Part shown: positions 13,701 through 18,661 of the stretch, one piece after another
Layout: every line of letters begins with the position of its first letter
Position numbering within the stretch: position 1 is the stretch's first letter
Assembly: GCA_946186245.1 (NCBI GenBank)
Contig: CAMHMN010000007.1
Coordinates: 1-54,350, forward strand
DNA: 54,350 bases
Origin: an uncultured Clostridia bacterium
GTDB taxonomy: Bacteria; Bacillota; Clostridia; Oscillospirales; Acutalibacteraceae
Reading direction: 5' to 3'
Program-made: the position numbers and the translations under genes
Notes under the pieces: generated by a model
What the model was told of the DNA's origin: nothing
The model's database searches: none
What the model saw: the letters and a program-made list of their open reading frames with translations, nothing else

Positions 13701-16172
13701 GCGGCAACTGCGGTCTTCACCTGCACGCGTGACAATTCCCACAGGCAAAACGTGACAGCTGCCGTTACTACCGACAAATCAGAGGCCTCCTGCGAACAGG
13801 CAGGCAAGCTGATCTATACGGCGGCGGTCACCTTTGCAGGCAAAACCTATACCGACAGCAAGACCGTGAATGTTCCGGCGCTCGGACATCAGCTCCGTCA
13901 TGTGGAAGCGGTTGCCGCGACCTGTGAAACCGACGGTCATTCTGAATACTGGCTGTGCAAACAGTGCGGCAAGTATTTTGCCGATGCGCAGGGCGGAAAG
14001 GAAATCGCCCAGGAGAGCACCGTTCTTCCTGCCCTCGGTCACGAATGGAACAAAGGCGAAATCACCACTCCCGCCACCTGCGAAGGCGAAGGCGTGAAGA
14101 CCTTCACCTGCCGGCACGACGCAAGCCATACCCGCACGGAAAGCATTCCGGCATTGGGTCACAAGCTGACGCTGGTACCGGAAGTTAAACCCACTTGCGA
14201 AACCGGCGGCAACATCGCCTATTATGAATGCGAAACCTGCGGCAGGCGGTTTGCCGACGGCACCGCTTCCGTGGAAATTACCGGAGAGGTAACGCTGCCC
14301 GCGCCGGGTCACCGTTATGGAGAATGGATTGTCACCAGGCCCGCCACCGAAACCGAGGAGGGCGAAGAAACCCGTGTCTGTCAGAACGACCCGACCCATA
14401 CCGAAACCCGCGTGATTCCCAAGACCCAGCACGTACACAAGCTGACGGCGGTGGAAGCCATTCCCTCCACCTGCGAGAAGGAAGGCTGCGAGGCTCACTG
14501 GATTTGCAAGGGCTGCGGCAGACGCTTCTCGGACGAGAACGGCGAAAAGGAAATCAACCCCGAAGAGATTGTGCTTCCGGCATTGGGGCATGACTGGGAA
14601 GAAGAAATTACCACCCAGCCCAGTTGTACGGAAGCGGGCGTCCGGACCTTCACCTGCAAGCATGACCCGTCCCATACCCGGACGGAGGTCATTCCGGCGC
14701 TCGGGCACACATTGCTTTATGTCGGGGAAGTTCCCGCAACCTGTGAAACGGAAGGGCATCATGCCTATTACGAATGTGATCACTGCGGCGCACACTTTAC
14801 CGACGCAGCCGCACAGCAAGAGACCTGTTACGCCGAAGAAAGAATTCCCGCGCTGGGGCACGCCTATGGGGACCCGGCTTGGACATGGGAAGGAGAGACG
14901 GCAGCGGCGGTCTTTACCTGCGAACGCGATGAAAATCATACTCTGACAGTCACGGCGACCGTGACCGAAGAAATCCTTCCGGCCGCCTGTGAAGCCGACG
15001 GGAAGCGTGTGCTGACCGCCGAAGCGGAATGCGGGGGCAAGGTCTTCACCGACAACCGCACCGAAGTCATTCCGGCATTGGGTCACGAATGGAACGAAGG
15101 CGAAATCACCACTCCCGCCACCTGCGAGGGCGAAGGCGTGAAGACCTTCACCTGCCGGCACGACGCAATCCATACACGCACGGAAAGCATTCCTGCATTG
15201 GGTCACAAGCTGACGCTGGTACAGAAAGTGGAGCCCACTTGCGAAACCGACGGAAATATCGCCTATTATGAATGCGAAACCTGCAGCAGGCGGTTTGCCG
15301 ACGGCACTGCTTCCGTGGCATTGACCGAGGAGGACACGGTTCTCGCCGCAATGGGCCACGATTGGAACGACTGGACGGTTACCAGGCTCGCTACCGAAAC
15401 CGAGGAAGGCGAAGAAACCCGTGTCTGTCAGAACGACCCGAGCCATACCGAAAACCGCGTGATTCCCAAGACCGAACACGTTCACCAACTGGAGGCGGTG
15501 GAAGCCATTCCCGCCGCCTGCGAGAAGGAAGGCTGCGGGGCTCACTGGATTTGCAAGGGCTGCGGCAGACGCTTCTCCGACGAGAACGGCGAAAAGGAAG
15601 TCAACACCGAAGACCTTGTGCTTCCGGCACTGGGTCACGAATGGAACGAAGGCGAAATCAGGCTGTCGGATGACGGCAGAGATTATGTCGTTTGCTTCTA
15701 CTGCCAGCGTGACGCAAGCCATACCCGCATTCTTCCGCTGAGTTTCCTGCGGCCGAGCAAGGATTACTACTGTTACATTCTTCTGACGTCGTACCTGCGC
15801 AACAGCGACAGGGATGCACGGCTGGCGGTGAAGCATCGCGGCGATGACACGGGAACCTTCCGCAAGTTCCTCGGCATTGAGATGGACAATCAGATGGTTT
15901 CACCGGCGTATTACCTTGCTTCCCCCGGCAGCGTGGTCATTGACCTCAAGCCATCCTATCTGAATACGCTGTCAGCCGGCAGCCACACCATACGCGTTAT
16001 TTTCACTGACGGATATGTGGATTCCTCCTTTACCGTAACGACGGAGAAGAAACCGACCGATCACGATTCTCCCAAGACAGGAGAAGACAGCTATGCGGTG
16101 TTCTGGCTGATGATGCTCGCTTCCATGACCGCTATACTCGCTTACCTGCGTAGAAAGAAGCAGCTGGCTTAA
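1734..16172 (+). CDS. Giant subtilisin-like (S8) surface protein with FN3, Ig-like and Cys repeats, sortase-anchored
   Basis: 4812 residues. Start: ATGATG at 1734/1737, 3-6 bases after AAGAAAGG. Residues 1-28 form a signal peptide. The S8 protease domain spans about 130-420, with the full catalytic set visible: Asp140 (VIDTGVDG), His179 (SHGTKVAG), oxyanion Asn276 (AAGNEG) and Ser361 (FTGTSASAA). It is therefore probably active outside the cell. Downstream there are two fibronectin-III modules (about 1253-1432), a carboxypeptidase-regulatory-like fold near 1745-1800, an Asp-rich linker near 2700 (PKNDDDDDDD), a Big_2-like Ig domain (about 2940-3020), an InlB-type repeat, and then about 1350 residues of Cys repeats (11640-15690). 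The C-terminus has the domain shared with the upstream LRR protein, then SPKTGED, a membrane span and RRKKQLA, a sortase signal. It probably acts as a wall-bound protease/adhesin; substrate unknown. Confidence 0.93.
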   Translation: MMKAMWKKLASGLMAAFLLLSGVPVSALSIESDWIVEFRSEETARNYLDAYGGRLLGGTMVLTRGTYDHFEGRGDVLSLTEDSRVKGAAVSANDPRRSDQYYLTDPALYATQAWNYLDQTLSAKELTEAESALIRVAVIDTGVDGTHEDLVNRVTAGFDAVNETAIPAGTDSDISSESHGTKVAGLIAAEADNNLGIAGTAYTLPVNVVPVRALDSDATGKLSDIVAALYWAVDEGNADIVNMSFGMRRSTRPAALEAAVRHAAEQGVMLIAAAGNEGRYVNYEDYHYYPAALDGVMAVGSLTKSVYSRYYGTVPAYSSFTNRLNVGYGETPVGKSFFYTSGEDLLTTAKGNRYETFTGTSASAAVFSGMVASLLSVSRATEGIDPRAAITTSSARYGSVLYHRFDTAAQNMKNGRSTDAWWSWDTYQPYILRGSVDIAGTLNDPSYTMSAVRAVLVDSNGETTELASLPRTADKAQQPVSFTLDTEEKNDGEVTLRIIGTYAAPSSPEESEVTLYNYYFTIDNHGSNYLLSAIEDDEPLVGTTVCLYSSEFAQDGRTDSLGNFAVNAAEADKGGMVALVEGEENLFVWSLETHPRHNAYILRGEPSTLTVTASAEALAKVQDAPLLLVLPDGSTRELAEITGESVQTSLCTNMPLTFLVRNGTVTLSKEISLADGSKTWNLDETLAASTTLKVQSACADASGLLVHTGENTSRLPAEGGEIILPPEEYDVTVDVYQQDDPESSYATGFTVNFGKVDLTSDRTLSVGDAVQAAFTLVRNSIVQNETLDVAVTFKDSLGHEVSDITNISNIDDPDYTVIYSSIGNYSLHLERKQEDESWEDLDSQFIEWERTDSMFTASVSTSLFNNVPGEYRARLNCQNNWPIDLSESEWHPFTVTAEESRPSARVNFIFKNENGYFESGAGFYVLLKDENDQWISRKAMTPADYWSEPCYTFLPVGQSYSGAMMTQCYSNTMNGYAAVGASFTVDLTDKAAGDTVEVTIQPDENWKTTYFNYTPGDDEGDSAPVDDSDLPSEEEEESDSVDFNVCGVTIYPFASLPEAAVRNARDDYSVLEGIMTRDLGEMALDVTMRSYMDNCITGAVSTLTHDFSENGSIPVSLPLRPTLTGAQEEYYSGSDVTLDYRLLDKTGNEIKSLSYEIREKEEYVKNAGSKISSSGSKPEEPEVKAYVTVFRANGSKVGTYDLDSLYTGSVTVKGLPDGRYFAAATVDYPVIGLTGGTIAFTVGGEAPPAPEKIVPAPTDFTAKAQSVTSIVLQWNAPEEAPAKYLLYRDGQPFAELAGEAVSYTNEGITADRYYTYTLYAVDGEGDRSEGVNAGSRPAAQPDDTPPTVPTGLKAKTSGSEVLLSWERSSDNVAVTNYVITCNGEEVGRSYNRSFAHAGLTPGAVCIYTVSAVDGAGNRSAESESVSVTLPDNSGISYATLNYRRNKAGQITGDQMAVSLRATSDITTVKFTVSFGMTDGTSDSATVTLSGGRKGSFSGKINLSDEVKSVEKATVSAYKSGNSEPVGTVELLSEPVTRAGELTVALTNAQHKTLPECADKVNVTLSGKGGKFSVTRTIENFSGSFICFPPASEDYLLTVTGEDGSVLLTRQNITVTGEDGSLSMDAAGMNKLLSVTFTGLPEGVSYAGLEVSANIGSRRATGVLDADGHIVWSDGGRLLSFRAEECYSRWNETGDVTIPYVNVRVKHRDISTENAIYRVSEVYYTVDADDLMNDATQALKFDYYNIKTITAHIEDNRGRPVKGVKVDIAGQSGVTVVTDATGTASARVPLYHYYSSWNDRYYDSQARVSVRPQTTEDGMIWGSASSFTLDACRIQLTPKSDQFRFVPDISCFIIENNAEREMTVSESDLLLSDVTATLTKINASGWYGSSGKKSYDMLYYNGMWSASGLTMTDGEEYRITMHGSIGSREWSGVYEGTFDIDAPVVSAPVELHEKGRHRVTLIASDEGLLPGVSRRFIVFDQNGEKLSDTVSPSAFTYVALPYGEYVYVVATFDTDSDNTLSQWKQYGKWAKCQSFRVTDNTTPYQFQTAYGADFNNLFWQENGYSGTPSQQRLPDGEWLVSFRYTAWGAAGTRSKFDTIALPEGAHDVNISEASYCTSYDAETHTIRIDQSKIGLQTYHICYYNFKISAADLEKNPQLMAWFDATMINGTQYSSAPRKLNLKPSGVSLIGLESVYREDLLERAQKDGDTRKGGYELTVNSTLYGDGTTVTIYDNDTLLVNQALRWNNTQYDLPIGMDYGPRTLTVIVTKGDVQDVQTKQINIIHDNKPAVINMNVQLNDGGGTVVGKNASNFRGVYRHRDIDSLSVTVQMRRPDLIEKVWAVAKGGKFKTSIGLKHKGDGQYQGDVMLSCKDDPVTSVEVLYTGKEDTSDSIRLAIDFDAALGEEGGTYHDIAYWEGPSAEQREKHLVSSENNPKQAQALSDWDRYVDLIQQAEHMDGDEFFEKLDAIYGEDGEWTLPMAKGDNGEEFSFTFIKDSERAKKFLAGSNAFTMLIGEDKVRMGYEIEYDPNGEDVLLHIYGDIDYFYPRVPEPDTVSADWFWENDYGGHQNVKRTVVKSKRPKPNIPGAGEVIAKGIQVGKLIDDYKDDPDYSDYDDIINDPCATVSQKEAAKQKKLLAMGQHVGDMAIDTISQIGPDETNAGTWGHMALGGGLGYLGNRWDQLNEILDQDPSRTANPCDRPPKNDDDDDDDTTAGTGRFNPMVDPSGVIFEAAEENVLRGVTASVYYKDSESNEWVLWNSEAYDQNPNPMQSFENGWYGWDVLIGKWKVVFEKDGYFLAESQELDVPPEHTDVNISLVSSLAPQVKEFTAKADGSSVTLTFDKYMLTEDILREGAVTVTFGGIIPGGKLTAIDPVTTAAGNKQADSVTNITGGSEAARQFVYTFDDPLPEGAAVNVTVGDEVSAYNGMTLVEAYSGSVVVPESDPVVYADSMAFEDDSLLEKTTGDTFPVGDLSFNGVKPGIVRYESSDESVITVDADGNVTAVGAGYATVWATCDTLEAGRPVNVTRVPNVPDENDNAVVFCRRDNLIFHKGCWMWSDAANFDLEDPIEGDGKYLAVSWRILENGTEKAGATLEEGLYAVKEYYTPTATGTLTCEITYQLYTYHEGKWVIVEGETFTARKDMNVVTVTGLSVKTPPASVGIGDRLHLNELVLNVHTSDGLTSEVPYANFYRWGMTLSAKNGKTLTKADRVLTITHPDSGSTVNIELWPSTEHAITVTDDGNGTAKASVEKADPGDTVTLTAIPNDHYRLKEWKVISGEISIADNQFTMRDTDVSVKAIFEPDHTLTHFAEAPATCEEDGSIEYWHCDGCGKFFADADGATEITKDDTVLQKLGHDWNEGAATLEPTCDSDGTKVYTCQRDASHTKTEAIPALGHNLTLVPAVEATCEEDGHSAYYKCERCGRLFADGTAAIEITDPVSVILHAPGHDWGEWVTVTPATETAEGLEKRTCQRDPSHEETRVIPKLQHVHVLSQTKELPATCENDGHTAYWTCGGCGKLFADAEGTTEIAMEDTVLRKLGHAWDEGSVTTQPTCEGEGVKTFTCRHDASHTRTEVIPSLGHDLQLVPAVAATCESEGHIAYYECTRCRKLFSDAAGTKIITQKETAVPATGHRYGSPVWTWQNDHTAAVTLTCEHDASHTKTIPAKMSSKTTEATCEAAGKTVYTATATFENVPYTDEQTEILPALGHDLTLVNAVPATCETAGSKAYYYCERCGKWYADATASVEITDHDSVILPALGHAYGDPEWTWTANGQATVSFTCLRDASHIHRIPATVTGETTQPTCTAEGKTVYTGQAAFEGNTYTDTRTVNIPALGHELHLIPAQEATCESEGNITYYLCARCHKLFADEAGAKEITLDDTVVPAKSHDWNGGLITKEPTCTEPGEKTFTCLNDPTHTRTEPVPALGHSVARVEEIAATCEGEGRAAYYECTVCGRYFADATGTVEIADLHTLTIPAIGHAYGEPVWHWGEADAATAVFTCTRDNSHRQNVTAAVTTDKSEASCEQAGKLIYTAAVTFAGKTYTDSKTVNVPALGHQLRHVEAVAATCETDGHSEYWLCKQCGKYFADAQGGKEIAQESTVLPALGHEWNKGEITTPATCEGEGVKTFTCRHDASHTRTESIPALGHKLTLVPEVKPTCETGGNIAYYECETCGRRFADGTASVEITGEVTLPAPGHRYGEWIVTRPATETEEGEETRVCQNDPTHTETRVIPKTQHVHKLTAVEAIPSTCEKEGCEAHWICKGCGRRFSDENGEKEINPEEIVLPALGHDWEEEITTQPSCTEAGVRTFTCKHDPSHTRTEVIPALGHTLLYVGEVPATCETEGHHAYYECDHCGAHFTDAAAQQETCYAEERIPALGHAYGDPAWTWEGETAAAVFTCERDENHTLTVTATVTEEILPAACEADGKRVLTAEAECGGKVFTDNRTEVIPALGHEWNEGEITTPATCEGEGVKTFTCRHDAIHTRTESIPALGHKLTLVQKVEPTCETDGNIAYYECETCSRRFADGTASVALTEEDTVLAAMGHDWNDWTVTRLATETEEGEETRVCQNDPSHTENRVIPKTEHVHQLEAVEAIPAACEKEGCGAHWICKGCGRRFSDENGEKEVNTEDLVLPALGHEWNEGEIRLSDDGRDYVVCFYCQRDASHTRILPLSFLRPSKDYYCYILLTSYLRNSDRDARLAVKHRGDDTGTFRKFLGIEMDNQMVSPAYYLASPGSVVIDLKPSYLNTLSAGSHTIRVIFTDGYVDSSFTVTTEKKPTDHDSPKTGEDSYAVFWLMMLASMTAILAYLRRKKQLA
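11640..15690 (+). repeat. In-gene array of Cys-rich repeats in the giant protease
   Basis: Thirteen long units carry the pattern ATCExxGxxxYYxCxxCGxxFAD. They are interleaved with shorter units (PTCxxxGxxTFTCxxDxSHTR) and GHxWxxG or GHxYGxPxW linkers. A stretch of about 0.5 kb near 14037-14570 recurs near 15081-15620 at almost the same sequence, offset 1044-1047 bp, which shows a recent in-frame duplication. The paired Cys suggest metal binding or disulfides, but no ligand can be read from sequence. Confidence 0.85.
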
Positions 16173-16316
16173 CGAATAAGCCTCAAGGTAAGCGCTGTTA
16201 ATCAAATCACAATGTAGCACGGCATCCAACGGGAAAGCGTCGGAAAGGGAAGAAACGACAAGCCCCTTCCCCACTTCCCGTTGGTGCTGTCCGTCAAGAA
16301 AGGATTGAACCACTCC

Positions 16317-16688
16317 ATGCAGAATATGTTGCAGAACGCATGGCAAACCGTTACGCTGAACCGGAAGAATACGATTATTTTTATGGGAGTCATTTCCCTA
16401 CTGCTCGTCGTCGTAATGGACCTCTGTCTGATGTTGGGAGGCAAAGACCCGTTGAAAGGACGCTGGTCGCTGGACGGCGTGACGGTGTATGAATTCAGGG
16501 ACAACGGCAGCGGTGCGTTGGTGCTGGACACGGGGGAATACCCCTTCCGCTACCGAACGGAAGGCGACAGACTCACCATCGACTTTGAAACCGATTCGGC
16601 TACCGATCGGGAATACACCTATGTGATTCAGGACAAAACGCTGGTGCTGACATTTGGGCAGCAGCGATATGAAATGACAAGGGAATAA
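16317..16688 (+). CDS. Small single-span membrane protein, DUF5640-like
   Basis: About 123 residues from the ATG at 16317; an in-frame TTG at 16305 sits closer to the ribosome site AAGAAAGGA (about 16296-16304) and TTG at 16281 is also possible, so the start is uncertain. One membrane span (IIFMGVISLLLVVVMDLCLM) precedes an extracytoplasmic domain (GRWSLDGVTVYEFRDNGSG and later DRLTIDFETD) resembling the small beta-barrel of DUF5640/lipocalin-like proteins. It has a strong terminator of its own. Function unknown. It lies just after the giant surface protein on the same strand, with no terminator seen between, so read-through is possible. Confidence 0.7.
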   Translation: MQNMLQNAWQTVTLNRKNTIIFMGVISLLLVVVMDLCLMLGGKDPLKGRWSLDGVTVYEFRDNGSGALVLDTGEYPFRYRTEGDRLTIDFETDSATDREYTYVIQDKTLVLTFGQQRYEMTRE

Positions 16689-16693
16689 TACGG

Positions 16694-16736
16694 CAACACC
16701 CGATGGCTGTTTGGAAACGCCATCGGGTGTTTTTTG
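16694..16736 (+). terminator. Rho-independent terminator
   Basis: A 13-bp perfect stem (AACACCCGATGGC at 16694-16706 with its complement at 16718-16730) is followed by TTTT. It starts six bases after the stop codon. Confidence 0.92.
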
Positions 16737-16918
16737 GACAGGAGTAAATGCCAGAGGGCAATCGTTTACCGGAGCTTCTTTTCACTGAATGCAGAGGCGG
16801 CTGCATGACACCCGACAAAAGGGGAGAAAAACGGATGGTAACGCATGCTTTTGCGAGCGAAATAACAAGGCAGCATGTTTCATCATCTATCTTTATTATG
16901 GAATTAATGTATTAACTG

Positions 16919-16947
16919 TTGACAAATCGTTGAATTTATGGTAAAAT
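16919..16947 (+). promoter_or_regulatory. Sigma-A-type promoter of the lipoprotein gene
   Basis: TTGACA (16919-16924), a 17-bp spacer and TAAAAT (16942-16947): consensus -35 with optimal spacing. The start codon at 16983 lies about 30 bases after the expected transcription start. Confidence 0.85.
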
Positions 16948-16982
16948 ACACACAAGATCTATCGATGAAAGGAAGTATCTAC

Positions 16983-17456
16983 ATGAAAAAAACATCCAGA
17001 CTCATGGCGCTGGTACTGGCAATAGGACTACTCTCCGTCATGCTGGTATCATGCACCAAAACACCCTCTGACTCCAACACTTTCAAAGATCTGGCCAAGG
17101 CAAAAGACTACACCGTCGAGGACGCTCTTTCTCAGTTCACCGATACCCCGCAAATCAAAGAGGTCTTTATTGCCTATCCCCAAGGACGCCCCTTCCAGAT
17201 CGAGTTTTATGTCGTTGACAATTCGGATTCTGCAAGGATGATTTTTAACAACTTGTCCAACGTGATCGAGAAGCAGAAGGGTAACGTGCATTCGGGTTTC
17301 TCTGTCAGCGGAAAGAATTACGCAAAGCGTACGATGACCTCAGACGGCAAATACACCATGGTCGAATTCATTGAAAATACGTTGGTCTATGTTCCCCAGA
17401 CCGATTCGTCCAACAAATCGGAGATAGAAAAATTCTTGGACGAGATGAAGTATTGA
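16983..17456 (+). CDS. Secreted lipoprotein of unknown function
   Basis: 157 residues from the ATG at 16983, eight bases after GAAAGGAAG; a longer frame from 16938 begins inside the promoter and is not used. The N-terminus is a lipoprotein signal (MKKTSRLMALVLAIGLL, then lipobox LVSC), so the mature protein is lipidated on the outer face of the membrane. The mature part is about 130 residues with no recognised motif; it has alternating beta-like segments (KEVFIAYPQGRPFQIEFYVV). Monocistronic, between its own promoter and terminator. Confidence 0.85.
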   Translation: MKKTSRLMALVLAIGLLSVMLVSCTKTPSDSNTFKDLAKAKDYTVEDALSQFTDTPQIKEVFIAYPQGRPFQIEFYVVDNSDSARMIFNNLSNVIEKQKGNVHSGFSVSGKNYAKRTMTSDGKYTMVEFIENTLVYVPQTDSSNKSEIEKFLDEMKY

Positions 17457-17496
17457 TGTATTCTGAATGACTTATTCTGACTGAAACAAAAAATTA

Positions 17497-17540
17497 CCTC
17501 GCGTCCGGCATTCATACCGCCTGACGCGAGGCTTTATTTT
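17497..17540 (+). terminator. Rho-independent terminator
   Basis: Stem CCTCGCGTC (17497-17505) with GACGCGAGG (17523-17531), followed by a T-rich CTTTATTTTA tract. Confidence 0.85.
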
Positions 17541-17553
17541 ACTGGATTATTTG

Positions 17554-17640
17554 CTTGTCAATCCCCCGATTGAAGGCGTAGAAATTCTTTTCATTCAGCC
17601 GGTCGGAAGTCAGGCGAAGGGATTCACCGAAGCGGACGCT
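17554..17640 (-). pseudogene. C-terminal fragment of a manganese catalase (CotJC family), copy A
   Basis: Read on the minus strand, this stretch encodes RFGESLRLTSDRLNEKNFY and then AFNRGIDKQIIQ before a stop. It aligns without gaps to the fragment at 23011-23094 and matches the known C-terminal tail of CotJC-type catalases. Homology stops one codon before the FGE motif, the same place where the 23-kb and 51-kb fragments break. It may mark an older or parallel insertion at the same site in another catalase copy. No other gene is seen in 17541-17742. Confidence 0.7.
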
Positions 17641-17742
17641 TCGGACAAATCGGATGATTGGAACGAATCGGCGGGAATGCCCGACAGAAGGACGTCCGGG
17701 GGGATCTGAGAACCGCTGCCAATCATGCGATTGCGCTCTCTG

Positions 17743-18417
17743 TCAGCTATGGGTGATTTCGCCGTCATGTGACAGAATCGAGGCGGAAGTTACCCCGTTC
17801 ACCGAAAGCACATGATGCACAAGCCTGCGGTCTTCATCGGTTGTTATCTCGATCACCATGTCAAGCGAATCGGCCGTGAGGTTGCGTGATTTCACCTTGA
17901 AATATTCACAGTGCTGCTTTACGATTTCCAAGATAAGTTCGTCGCTGTCGATATCCCTGCTGTTTACCACAAGAATCATGGAGAGCTTTTTCATAGGATA
18001 GTTTTGCATCAGAACGACTACGCCGGACATCAGTATGGATAATGCCACCGCAATCACGGAAAGACCTGCTCCGCAAATAATGCCCATGCTGATCGCCCAA
18101 TAGATAAACACCAGATCCAACGGATCCTTGATAGCCGTTCTGAAGCGTATGATGGAAAGTGCGCCGACCATTCCGAGCGACAGGACAATATTGGACTGTA
18201 TTGTCAGGATAATCGCCGCCGTAATGATTGCCACAGCGATCAGCGACAGGTTGAATGTGCGGGAATAAAAGGTTTTTCTCGTCACCAGCCGATAAATAAA
18301 GAAGATGTAAAACGCCAGTAATGTGGTGACACCCAGGCTGAACAACACCGTTTTGATGCTGACGCCGCTCGCATAGCCGCTCAGAAACGAATTTTTGAAA
18401 ATATCCTTAAAGCTCAT
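17743..18417 (-). CDS. DUF4956 family membrane protein
   Basis: 224 residues. The start ATG is preceded by GGGAGG at good distance on the minus strand. There are about four membrane spans in the first 140 residues, including the family hallmark GALSIIRFRTAIKDPLDLVF. A cytoplasmic C-terminal half of about 80 residues (MILVVNSRDIDSDELILEIV) looks like a small regulatory fold. In other Firmicutes DUF4956 proteins sit beside polyphosphate polymerase (VTC) and CotH genes; neither is here, so the gene stands alone. Biochemical role unknown. Confidence 0.9.
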   Translation of the reverse strand: MSFKDIFKNSFLSGYASGVSIKTVLFSLGVTTLLAFYIFFIYRLVTRKTFYSRTFNLSLIAVAIITAAIILTIQSNIVLSLGMVGALSIIRFRTAIKDPLDLVFIYWAISMGIICGAGLSVIAVALSILMSGVVVLMQNYPMKKLSMILVVNSRDIDSDELILEIVKQHCEYFKVKSRNLTADSLDMVIEITTDEDRRLVHHVLSVNGVTSASILSHDGEITHS

Positions 18418-18454
18418 AATGATCCTCCCATAGCGTAGATTATGAAACAGAACC

Positions 18455-18490
18455 CCGTCTGTGAGATTAGTATGAAGATCTCACAGACGG
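18455..18490. promoter_or_regulatory. 13-bp perfect inverted repeat between divergent genes
   Basis: CCGTCTGTGAGAT (18455-18467) and its exact complement (18478-18490) flank a 10-base loop. It lies just before the promoter at 18501 and upstream of the DUF4956 gene. There is no proper T-run on either strand, so an operator or an RNA hairpin is more likely than a terminator. Confidence 0.5.
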
Positions 18491-18500
18491 CCCCTATCTA

Positions 18501-18530
18501 TTGACATTTCCGCGTCATGCGTGATATAAT
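18501..18530 (+). promoter_or_regulatory. Strong sigma-A promoter
   Basis: Perfect TTGACA (18501-18506) and TATAAT (18525-18530) hexamers with an 18-bp spacer. It drives the small ORF at 18571 and probably the lipoprotein at 18662. Confidence 0.9.
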
Positions 18531-18570
18531 AAAAATAACCTATCTGAAACGAACAGCCGGAGGAAATTAC

Positions 18571-18624
18571 ATGGAAGGTTTACTGTTGATCGGTGTTTTA
18601 GCGAAATATATCATCACCGGTTGA
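18571..18624 (+). CDS. 17-residue hydrophobic small ORF (leader peptide?)
   Basis: ATG at 18571 is eight bases after a strong ribosome site (GGAGGAAA). It encodes MEGLLLIGVLAKYIITG and stops 20 bases before the ribosome site of the next gene. The promoter just upstream is near consensus. The peptide is mostly hydrophobic with one Lys. It could be a leader peptide controlling the downstream lipoprotein, a small membrane peptide, or chance. The only evidence is the good promoter and ribosome site. Confidence 0.45.
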   Translation: MEGLLLIGVLAKYIITG

Positions 18625-18661
18625 TGCAAGCAAACAGAAGAATAAAGGAGACTGATTGGAA

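Noticed and set aside
16225-16284. Inverted repeat CCAACGGGAA/TTCCCGTTGG after the giant gene
   Set aside because: The loop is about 40 bases and no T-run follows on the + strand; not called a terminator.
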